From positions 1 to 5,412 of the forward strand of contig JASIKQ010000021.1 of NCBI GenBank assembly GCA_030049565.1: 5,412 bases of DNA, written 5' to 3'. The notes beneath the pieces are model-generated. The model had not been told where the DNA came from, made no database searches, and saw only the letters and a program-made list of their open reading frames with translations. The stretch is from Candidatus Sulfotelmatobacter sp. GTDB lineage: Bacteria; Acidobacteriota; Terriglobia; Terriglobales; Acidobacteriaceae. The position numbers and the translations under genes are program-made. Below, piece after piece: positions 1 through 5,412 of this stretch (positions are counted from its first letter, which is position 1; each line of letters starts with the position of its first letter).

Positions 1-356
1 CTATTTCATTGCAGCGGCACTATGCCAGATCGGCCACGAGTTTCTGTGACCTGGGACAGAAGTTCGATTGTGACATCGTGAATCGCAGCGAGTATTCGCG
101 GGTGATGGGGATTCCGGTGGCGGGGATTGGCGTTGTGGGCTACGGCATGCTGCTGGTGCTGGCGACCATTTATCGGTCAAGCGTGGGGACATCGGTCCGA
201 TTGCTGGTGGCGGCTGTCGCTGGTCTGGCATTCGCACTGTACCTGACCTACGTCGAAGGATATGTTTTGGATACGTGGTGCATCCTGTGTCTGACTTCGC
301 TGGGACTGATTGCGGCGATCGCCGTTCTTGCGGGCGCCGTGAAGGTGCGCAGTTAA
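1..356 (+). CDS. Vitamin K epoxide reductase (VKOR) family protein, C-terminal part (5' end outside window)
   Basis: Integral membrane thiol oxidoreductase. In bacteria VKOR passes electrons from DsbA-like periplasmic thioredoxins to quinone and so drives disulfide bond formation. The frame is open to the left edge (first full codon at base 3), so the N-terminus with the first membrane helix is missing; a TTG at base 9 is not a credible start because it falls just before the conserved loop. Counting from that TTG codon, visible family marks are the loop cysteine pair C13 and C21 (in SFCDLG and FDCDIVN), the serine/tyrosine stretch NRSEYS, GIPVAG at 34-39, and LTYVEGY followed by the active-site CxxC motif WCILC (C91, C94). 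About three hydrophobic helices follow the loop: 37-55, 63-81 and 92-110. All four redox cysteines are present, so the part seen is intact. No fused thioredoxin domain follows: the stop TAA at 354-356 comes right after the last helix. The esterase gene begins 24 bases on. Family assignment is firm; the partner protein is not visible. Confidence 0.92.
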   Translation, partial: ISLQRHYARSATSFCDLGQKFDCDIVNRSEYSRVMGIPVAGIGVVGYGMLLVLATIYRSSVGTSVRLLVAAVAGLAFALYLTYVEGYVLDTWCILCLTSLGLIAAIAVLAGAVKVRS

Positions 357-380
357 GGTTCTGATCCAAAATTTCCTTCG

Positions 381-1235
381 ATGGGAAGAATCCCGAAAAC
401 AACAAATGGTGCGATTGCAACCGCGCGGTCCATCCGCGCGACTGGCGCCACGGGTGATCTGCGACTGCACGAGTTTCGCAGCCGGATTTTTCGCAATCAG
501 CGATTCCTGCGAGTTTGGCTTCCGCCAGGCTATGACGATCCCTCGAATGCCGAAAGGCGTTATCCCGTTTTCTACTTAAACGATGGACAGAATTTATTTG
601 AAGCGTCAGCTTCATTCACCGGCGTTGAGTGGGGAGTTGACGAAACCGCCGACCGCCTGGTGCGCGAAGACGTGGTGCCGCCGATGATTATCGTCGGCAT
701 CGACAATGCCGGCAAAAACCGTTTGCGCGAATACATGCCGCATCGCTCCATGCAACCCGTGATGTGGCGAGTACAAGGAACGCTTTATCCCGATTTTCTA
801 TTCGCAGAAGTGATGCCGTTTGTGGAGAGAGATTACCGCGTAGCAACCGGGGCAGAGAATACAGGACTCGGCGGATCGTCTCTCGGAGCTTTGATTGCAC
901 TCTACACGGTTATCGCGCGCCCGGGCGAAGTTGGCCGGCTGCTCTTGGAAAGCCCTTCGCTGTGGGTTTCGAACCGGCAGCTCATCAAGGAAAGCCGAGC
1001 GGTGAGAATCTGGCCGGAGCGAATCTTTTTGGCAGTAGGAACTGCCGAGGCGGGAGGTGCGGAGCGCAGCCGCAGTGTGGTCGACGATGTGCGCGAGCTG
1101 GCGGCCATCATGCGCCGCGTCGTGCTCAGCGAGAAACGGCTGCGGCTGGTCACCAAGGAGGACGCCGGGCACAGCGAGGCCGCCTGGGCACAACGGTTTC
1201 CGGAAGCGCTAAAGTTTTTGTTCGGCGCGCAATGA
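381..1235 (+). CDS. Alpha/beta-hydrolase esterase, enterochelin-esterase-like (PF00756 / COG2819 type)
   Basis: A predicted serine hydrolase of 284 residues, normal length for single-domain members of this family, which includes IroE, Fes and esterase D relatives. Residues 40-50 (RFLRVWLPPGY) and 61-73 (YPVFYLNDGQNLF) match the family's opening strands and its DGQN loop. The nucleophile elbow is G165-S-S-L-G169, with S167 as the likely catalytic serine. GHSE at 263-266 gives the likely catalytic histidine, H264. The acid is uncertain; it may lie in the VGTAEA stretch (219-224) or near D235/D236. There is no clear signal peptide or membrane helix, so a cytoplasmic site is the simplest reading. 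ATG 381 is chosen because it is the first start after the VKOR stop and no ATG, GTG or TTG in its frame lies close downstream before conserved sequence. It has no good Shine-Dalgarno; the nearest purine run, AAGG at 355-358, is too far away. The short gap suggests co-transcription with VKOR. The substrate is unknown; a siderophore ester, an acyl group on a glycan or a small ester are all possible. Confidence 0.9.
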   Translation: MGRIPKTTNGAIATARSIRATGATGDLRLHEFRSRIFRNQRFLRVWLPPGYDDPSNAERRYPVFYLNDGQNLFEASASFTGVEWGVDETADRLVREDVVPPMIIVGIDNAGKNRLREYMPHRSMQPVMWRVQGTLYPDFLFAEVMPFVERDYRVATGAENTGLGGSSLGALIALYTVIARPGEVGRLLLESPSLWVSNRQLIKESRAVRIWPERIFLAVGTAEAGGAERSRSVVDDVRELAAIMRRVVLSEKRLRLVTKEDAGHSEAAWAQRFPEALKFLFGAQ

Positions 1236-1241
1236 CTCCCT

Positions 1242-1343
1242 GCCGCTAATACTGATCGTTTTTTTTGCAGCGAATGCAAAGACGCTGAACCGTAAAAATC
1301 CGCAAAGAACGTCTGCAAAACTCGAAAACGGATCATTAGCGGC
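1242..1343. terminator. Long imperfect inverted repeat in the convergent gap, candidate bidirectional terminator
   Basis: This lies between two genes that end facing each other (stops at 1233-1235 and 1353-1355). Arms read by eye: 1242-1250 pairs with 1335-1343 (9 bp, GCCGCTAAT with ATTAGCGGC). A 3-base bulge follows, then GATC 1254-1257 with 1331-1334, then 1258-1262 with 1325-1329 (one bulged G at 1330), then 1263-1270 with 1313-1320 (TTTTGCAG with CTGCAAAA, 4 bases unpaired on the right). That is about 26 pairs with a roughly 42-base apical region, which holds a further small stem (CAGCG 1268-1272 with CGCTG 1283-1287) that competes with the outer one. An eight-T run lies at 1259-1266. It is not a textbook compact GC hairpin with a trailing T-tract, so the terminator role is inferred from position and pairing. 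Other readings are a small structured RNA or a decayed palindromic repeat element. Confidence 0.45.
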
Positions 1344-1352
1344 TCTGCAAAA

Positions 1353-2627
1353 TCAATCACCCGCCGTTCGTGAAAGCAGGTAAGGGAAACGGCTCGCTTT
1401 TGGCAGGCACAGCAACGCTACGATCAGCGGCAGCAAGAGTACCAGCGCTGATGGCAGCAGCGGCGTGCGGCGCATTGAGTTCAGATCTGGACGATGGATC
1501 GCTAAGACCAGGGAGGCCGGCCAGGGCCAGGCAACGACAATCGCGAAAATACTGCGAGGGATGCGCGCCAGATTATCCCAGTCGCGGAGGATCATCATGA
1601 CCGGGAGCAGTAACAGAACCTGATTGAACGGGGTCATCAACGGAAGCACGATGGTGGCGCCTACGAAAAACATCGCAGAAATGCGAGCAAACTCATCGGA
1701 AGCAGGGTCGGAGTGACGGCTGCGCCAACCTAAGAACAACATGCCGGCGACGACGGCCAGCGACAAGAGTTTGCCGATCGCATTGCCGAAAATCAGCCAT
1801 AGCAGCGAGCTCATGGGGACATATGCATATCTCTGATACGCACGGACCCCATCGATGAAGTAGCCGATCCATCCTGGTACCATGAACTCGCCGAGGCTGA
1901 TCAACAAGGCAAGGGCGGCAGCGAATCCAACCAGCAGACGCCAGCGCTTACGCCACTCCCCCAATCCCCAGAGCAAGAACCAAGCCAGCGGCAGCAAGAC
2001 CATTTGCGGCTTGATTGTCGATACCGCGAACAGAATGCCGGCCAGTCCCAGCGAATTTCGCCTGACACACCATGCCCCCGCGGCGAGCAGAAAGGCCACG
2101 AACATGCCAAGCTGACACAGCCGCAAGCCCTGCATCACTTGTGGGCTGGCGAGAACAAACATAACGATCGCGATGGCCAGACTTGGGGGTGGACGCCAGC
2201 GCAAAAATGCCATCCATAGAAGCACGCTGGCTGCAATCAGCGATGCGAAAACAATCGGCGCCCATGTGTGCACAGTTGCAAAATCGATGGGAACCGTTGC
2301 AGCCATGAGGAACACAACATAGATGGGGTAGACAAATCGTTGTTCGTCCATGGGCACTACTCCGGGCTGATCGTAGCGCTGCGCGATCGCGTGTCCATAA
2401 AAGCCTATTTGGATTTCGTGCGTTACTTCCGGCCCATAAGGATTGCGACCATGGAGAAGCAATTCGCGTGTGCCAACCCAGCGAGGGTAGAGGTCGCCCA
2501 AGTTGGCTTTGAGTGGGCCGTGCGTAATGTTGAAGGAGTACTCCCACGGCAGCAGAACTCTCGCCATGTAAAGGCACGAGATCGCGCCGGCAAGCAAACT
2601 TACAATCAGCCAGATGCGGGTTCTCAT
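1353..2627 (-). CDS. GT87 (DUF2029) family polyprenyl-phosphate-dependent membrane glycosyltransferase
   Basis: A 424-residue polytopic membrane protein, normal length for family GT87, whose known member PimE transfers mannose from polyprenyl phosphate on the outer face of the membrane. The N-terminal helix (about 5-27) is followed by a first extracytoplasmic loop with the family pattern: GDLYPRW (44-50, D45 being the likely catalytic-type loop aspartate), GRNPYG (60-65) and FVYP (98-101). Further family marks are CQLGMF (171-176) and the KPQ motif at 206-208. About ten hydrophobic segments can be seen, among them 103-113, 123-141, 150-161, 175-187, 209-222, 231-247, 285-300, 317-331, 336-347, 360-377 and 392-408. 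ATG at 2627 is the natural start, directly before the first helix; no strong Shine-Dalgarno lies upstream. It is the last gene of the minus-strand run, and its 3' end abuts the convergent inverted repeat. Upstream lies the decayed gene remnant. The family is clear; acceptor and donor sugar are unknown. Likely role: envelope glycolipid or polysaccharide assembly. Confidence 0.9.
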   Translation of the reverse strand: MRTRIWLIVSLLAGAISCLYMARVLLPWEYSFNITHGPLKANLGDLYPRWVGTRELLLHGRNPYGPEVTHEIQIGFYGHAIAQRYDQPGVVPMDEQRFVYPIYVVFLMAATVPIDFATVHTWAPIVFASLIAASVLLWMAFLRWRPPPSLAIAIVMFVLASPQVMQGLRLCQLGMFVAFLLAAGAWCVRRNSLGLAGILFAVSTIKPQMVLLPLAWFLLWGLGEWRKRWRLLVGFAAALALLISLGEFMVPGWIGYFIDGVRAYQRYAYVPMSSLLWLIFGNAIGKLLSLAVVAGMLFLGWRSRHSDPASDEFARISAMFFVGATIVLPLMTPFNQVLLLLPVMMILRDWDNLARIPRSIFAIVVAWPWPASLVLAIHRPDLNSMRRTPLLPSALVLLLPLIVALLCLPKASRFPYLLSRTAGD

Positions 2628-2676
2628 TGGTCGGGCTTAAGTTCCATAAAAATTTGCGCTGCCGATGAAGAGATCA

Positions 2677-2852
2677 TTATGGAAAAGCGGTGTCGCCGCG
2701 CAGCGAACGCGGACAGAACTCCCCGGTATCGCGGCCACAGCCATAAATGAAATAAAAGGGAAGGCCCAAGCCCTGCACGATATACTGGGCGGCCATCACT
2801 TCCACATCGCATTATCGCTGAGCTCGATGTAATTCCCCACAGGCGCGAACTA
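2677..2852 (-). pseudogene. Decayed second copy of the cysteine-rich C-terminal domain of the gene at 4633-5412
   Basis: The gap between the two glycosyltransferase genes contains protein-like sequence split over two frames of the minus strand. One frame (2799-2849) reads FAPVGNYIELSDNAMWK and then hits TGA at 2796-2798. The next frame (from 2799 down to a TAA at 2677-2679) carries AAQYIVQG, LPFYFIYGCG and TGEFC. Joined, they align with residues 205-249 of the right-edge gene: NYIELSD against NRIVLND, LPFYFIYGCG against LPLYVIYPCG, TGEFC against TGFC. By eye there are about 20 identities in some 45 positions. The matched DNA spans 122 bases here (2713-2834) and 123 there (4678-4800), so one net lost base explains the frameshift. 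A TAG at 2850-2852 sits where the intact gene has CAG before the shared phenylalanine, suggesting a nonsense change. The membrane part of the gene is absent. The homology was read by eye, not computed. Alternative: a 39-residue ORF starting at 2796 could be translated, but the similarity argues for a remnant. Confidence 0.72.
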
Positions 2853-2853
2853 T

Positions 2854-4572
2854 TCACTTCGACTCTCGTTGATCGCAACACGGTTGGAGCACGGGATGCG
2901 AGGCGTCGCCATTCATGCGCCATACGTGGCGGTAGTTGAAATAATTGAGCAACAGCCGGTTGTCTTGGTCGCCCATGTCGCGCGCCCACACAATCTTGGA
3001 GCTGTCGATGTCAGCGCGATTCCAGACCCACTCCCAGTCGGGATCGTGATGTGGCCCATAGCTGACAAGTACAAGTTGTTTTCCCGGCATGGTCGAAAGC
3101 TTGTGCAGGACTGCCACCCGCTCAAGGTTACCGCGCGGCCATCTTGGCTCGATCTGAATTCCAGCCACGACTGCTCCAACCCGCAAAATGATTAGACCGC
3201 AAAGCACCAGCGGAGTGACAAAGACGAGGGCAGGTCCCACAGCGCGGCCTCGGCGGCGCCAATGCCAAAGATGACGCATGCATTGCACGACGACCAGATA
3301 CAGCACGGTTATTGCGGGCGCGAAGTAGTGAGGTAGCGTCCAAGTTTGAACTGAGCAGCCTAGAAGCATGCATGCCAGTATCAACAGTGGCAGTCTCATT
3401 CTGCGATCGCGCAGGCTCCAGGGCAATGCAAGTAGTGGCAATGTCAAAGATGGTCCCAGATACAACTGCCACCATTGGCGGAATTTCACTGCACTGCTTC
3501 GCAAGAATCCCGTCCAGGTATGACTTTTGTTGAAAGCGCGCATCTCCCACTCGTAGTAGTCGCGCATGACCTGATTATGGTAGTCACGTTCCGGCCTGGG
3601 CGTGCGCCAGAGAAAATAAGGCGCCATCGCATAAGTGTCGCGATTAACTTCTTGCGTCATGCGGAACGGGCTTCCCGTGACCCGATAGTAGTAGTAGCCG
3701 GTCGCCGCGGCCGCGATGGCCAAAACCAGCAATAATGGCAGGACAGTTCGGAGCACGACTGCGCCAGTGGATAATTTCTTCTGACGAATCAGCCACCAAC
3801 CCAGCGCCAGCGCAAACGGGATGCTATAGATCAATCCCTCGTAGGGACGGCTGTTCGCCAGAATGACTAATCCAAGTCCCATCAAAACGGCGTCGCGAGG
3901 CCGAGATTGCCTGCGCATCCGCGGCAGCGCCCCCAGAACTAACGCGCCGCCGAGAGCCGCAATCGAGCCGACAAGATAACTATTCATCCAGTAGCTCAGG
4001 ATTCCAAGGCGCAAAGCCACCAGTGATGCTCCGAGCAGCGCCCAACCCGCAGGAAGCCATGCCTGCAAAGCCCAACACGCCACTGCGCACACGATTCCTG
4101 TAATCAGCCATTGGCCGATCCATGGGTTTCCCAACAGTTGCCCGCCCGCAAGCGCCAGTCCTTGGGCGGGCGGGTACATCGACATGTACGTCGGCTTTTG
4201 GATGATGTGGAAGGTCTCAAAATATATCCACATGGGGTGAGTCGGATTGGTCAGTCGTGCGTGCGCGAAGGTGTCGGCAGCAAGCAGAAAGCTGAACTCA
4301 TCGTTCCAATGCGGCGCCGGAACTCCGAGGATTGGAATCAAGAGCGCACGCGAAGCCAGCACCAATGCTCCGACAGAAAATGTAGCCGAATTCTTGCGTC
4401 GAGAGAATCGACGGAGGAAACCAGCAATCGAAGCTCCCACAACAGGCCAGTCACCCCGCCAGAGCTTGAGGAAGATAAACATCGCGGCCAGCAACAGCTC
4501 AGCCTCAATTAGCGTGATGCTCCAGGTTCCGAGAAATGAGGTTTCATTCATGCCGGTGTGGGGCATTCTCAT
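2854..4572 (-). CDS. Polytopic membrane glycosyltransferase-like protein (GT-C fold, GT39/ArnT type)
   Basis: A 572-residue membrane protein with about ten to twelve hydrophobic segments and a soluble tail of about 100 residues. GT-C enzymes of this kind use polyprenyl-phosphate sugars and act on the outer face of the membrane. After two helices (about 18-37 and 65-84) comes a first extracytoplasmic loop with PHWNDEFSF (87-95), whose N90-D91-E92 resembles the acidic loop motif of GT39/ArnT enzymes. Then come TNPTHPMW (108-115) and [12 protein letters not shown] (127-138). NSRPYEG at 240-246 and LPHYFAPA at 413-420 look like conserved family blocks. The tail holds a small alpha/beta-like segment ([12 protein letters not shown], 499-510) and ends with YFNYRHVW (544-551) and a short run to TGA. 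An in-frame TGA lies directly before ATG 4572, so the start is M1, M3 or M8 (bases 4572, 4566 or 4551); none has a clear Shine-Dalgarno. It starts 60 bases after the upstream gene, so an operon is likely. Its last codons overlap what may be the upstream part of the remnant, so the native C-terminus may be altered. Exact family and substrate are uncertain. Confidence 0.8.
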   Translation of the reverse strand: MRMPHTGMNETSFLGTWSITLIEAELLLAAMFIFLKLWRGDWPVVGASIAGFLRRFSRRKNSATFSVGALVLASRALLIPILGVPAPHWNDEFSFLLAADTFAHARLTNPTHPMWIYFETFHIIQKPTYMSMYPPAQGLALAGGQLLGNPWIGQWLITGIVCAVACWALQAWLPAGWALLGASLVALRLGILSYWMNSYLVGSIAALGGALVLGALPRMRRQSRPRDAVLMGLGLVILANSRPYEGLIYSIPFALALGWWLIRQKKLSTGAVVLRTVLPLLLVLAIAAAATGYYYYRVTGSPFRMTQEVNRDTYAMAPYFLWRTPRPERDYHNQVMRDYYEWEMRAFNKSHTWTGFLRSSAVKFRQWWQLYLGPSLTLPLLALPWSLRDRRMRLPLLILACMLLGCSVQTWTLPHYFAPAITVLYLVVVQCMRHLWHWRRRGRAVGPALVFVTPLVLCGLIILRVGAVVAGIQIEPRWPRGNLERVAVLHKLSTMPGKQLVLVSYGPHHDPDWEWVWNRADIDSSKIVWARDMGDQDNRLLLNYFNYRHVWRMNGDASHPVLQPCCDQRESK

Positions 4573-4632
4573 TCAAAAGCGATGCCAGCGCAAATCGCGA
4601 TACGACATCAGACAGAAGTTTGAGTCCTGGAG

Positions 4633-5412
4633 TCATCTTGGCTCTTCCTCAGTACCGCCGGCTTGTAGCGGTTGCGAGCAGAAACCGGTTGCCAGGCCGC
4701 AAGGGTAAATGACATAAAGCGGCAAATCGCCAGGCTGCGCCAGGTAGCGGCCGTCCGCTACCGCGTCAACCTCGGCGGTATCGTTCAGCACGATGCGATT
4801 GCCAGGTAAAGCATGGATGCGGAACTGCCTCGAAGACGCTTCGTAATTCGCATAGCTGTAGCAGTGTCCAATGCAGGCACGGTCAAGAGCGTGGTACAGG
4901 CAAAGTGAGCGCAGCGACGGCGATTCAAGCTCAGTAATCACGCGTGCTCCGGCGGGCAAGCGGCTTACCGCTGCCTCGAGCTGATTTTCCATGGAGTTGA
5001 GTGTTCGGTCATCGAGATAAAGAAAAGCGAAGAACAATACTGCCACGCAAGGCAACGCGGTTTTCACCACACGACGGGCCGGAGCAGCACAAAGTACAGC
5101 GCATGCCATGATGCCGGCCATGAGGGAGAATCGCTGCGCGATATAGCCAACCGGGCGTCCGAACTGGGGAAGCAGCACACGATCAGGCATAAGCGCGGCC
5201 GCAAAGGCGTGCAAAATCCAAAGCTGAAAGGGAATGTTCGAAATCAAACGTAACGCGCCATCGCGCCGGGCGAGAGTGCAAAACAATACCGCCCAAATTA
5301 ACAGAAGCCCCGCAAGTGGAAGAGCATACTTCCAACCGAACAGAGCGATCTCGCTTGCTCCCGTAATGTACGCGAATTGATCGAAAGACCAGGTGTATGG
5401 ATATTGATGAGT
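4633..5412 (-). CDS. Membrane protein with cysteine-rich extracytoplasmic C-terminal domain, partial (5' end outside window)
   Basis: The frame is open from the right edge to TGA at 4633-4635, giving 259 visible residues. The TTG at 5284-5286 is only an internal codon, since the reading continues upstream with membrane-like sequence. Counting from the edge, hydrophobic segments lie at about 29-45, 57-75, 95-110 and 118-133. A soluble tail of about 125 residues follows. It has VSRLPAGARV (149-158), then LCLYHALDRACIGHCYSYANYE (C171, C180, C184) and LPLYVIYPCG with TGFC (C238, C245). Five cysteines in a tail that probably faces outside suggest disulfides. I do not recognise a named family. It resembles membrane proteins of unknown function that I associate with Acidobacteriota and that sit near GT-C enzymes; the N-terminal half may itself be GT-C-like, but the diagnostic first loop lies outside the window. 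It is upstream of the GT39-like gene by 60 bases. Its C-terminal domain has a decayed copy at about 2677-2852, which shows that the family existed twice in this locus. Confidence 0.78.
   Translation of the reverse strand, partial: THQYPYTWSFDQFAYITGASEIALFGWKYALPLAGLLLIWAVLFCTLARRDGALRLISNIPFQLWILHAFAAALMPDRVLLPQFGRPVGYIAQRFSLMAGIMACAVLCAAPARRVVKTALPCVAVLFFAFLYLDDRTLNSMENQLEAAVSRLPAGARVITELESPSLRSLCLYHALDRACIGHCYSYANYEASSRQFRIHALPGNRIVLNDTAEVDAVADGRYLAQPGDLPLYVIYPCGLATGFCSQPLQAGGTEEEPR

Noticed and set aside
1..615. A 204-residue minus-strand ORF across the VKOR and esterase genes
   Set aside because: It is antisense to two genes with clear family motifs; its product is Arg/Pro/Ser-rich and low in complexity, typical of a shadow frame in GC-rich DNA.
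764..1360. Overlapping ORFs on both strands inside and just past the esterase gene
   Set aside because: They are shadow frames of the esterase, which has its nucleophile elbow and histidine in the chosen frame. The shadow products are compositionally biased and motif-free.
2268..2750. A 160-residue plus-strand ORF antisense to the start of the GT87 gene
   Set aside because: It has no recognisable motif or hydrophobic pattern, and it overlaps the conserved first loop of GT87 on the other strand.
2764..2790. Small GCCCA/TGGGC inverted repeat in the gap between the GT genes as a terminator
   Set aside because: Only five pairs with a 17-base loop and no T-tract; it also lies inside the remnant coding sequence, so chance is likely.
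2677..2796. A 39-residue ORF on the minus strand starting at ATG 2796
   Set aside because: It is open and protein-like, but it aligns with the last part of the gene at 4633-5412 and continues similarity from another frame upstream. A remnant explains it better than an independent small gene.
2624..2989. A 121-residue minus-strand ORF ending in an ATGA overlap with the GT87 start
   Set aside because: It runs out of frame through the 3' end of the GT39-like gene and then across the remnant. It shows no family motif, and the ATGA overlap is probably chance.
4573..4632. Possible extra N-terminal coding or regulatory site in the 60-base gap before the GT39-like gene
   Set aside because: An in-frame TGA directly before ATG 4572 blocks extension, and I see no promoter, hairpin or strong ribosome site in it.
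5284..5286. TTG as the start of the right-edge gene
   Set aside because: The same frame stays open to the window edge with patterned, helix-forming residues, so this is an internal leucine codon and the gene is truncated by the window.

Overview
The window looks like chromosomal DNA from a soil-type Acidobacteriota bacterium (a Koribacter/Sulfotelmatobacter-like lineage is my guess). The evidence is moderate-to-high GC with GC-rich third codon positions, a bacterial VKOR gene, and a run of large polytopic glycosyltransferase-like proteins of kinds common in that phylum. No rRNA, tRNA, CRISPR array, insertion sequence or phage gene was seen. The assignment is inference from protein style, not from a marker gene.

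Left part (1-1235, + strand): the C-terminal part of a vitamin K epoxide reductase (VKOR) family quinone-linked thiol oxidoreductase, cut by the window edge. After a 24-base gap comes a complete alpha/beta-hydrolase esterase of the enterochelin-esterase/COG2819 type. The two are probably co-transcribed.

Middle junction (1236-1352): the only convergent gap. It holds a long imperfect inverted repeat that fits a shared, bidirectional transcription end.

Right part (1353-5412, - strand): three membrane proteins in one direction. In transcription order they are: the C-terminal 259 residues of a membrane protein with a cysteine-rich extracytoplasmic tail (runs off the right edge); a 572-residue GT-C-like protein of GT39/ArnT type; and a 424-residue GT87 (DUF2029) polyprenyl-phosphate-dependent glycosyltransferase. 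Together they suggest assembly or glycan decoration of an envelope polymer on the outer face of the cytoplasmic membrane. No substrate can be read from the sequence.

The most interesting item is the 226-base gap between the GT39-like and GT87 genes. It is not empty. It carries a broken second copy of the cysteine-rich C-terminal domain of the right-edge gene, on the same strand, with a frameshift and a probable CAG-to-TAG nonsense change. Its weak upstream extension overlaps the 3' end of the GT39-like gene in another frame. This suggests that the cluster once held a second member of this family, or that a tandem duplication collapsed. I see no clear undescribed multi-gene system here; the decayed paralogue and the convergent inverted repeat are the points worth checking.
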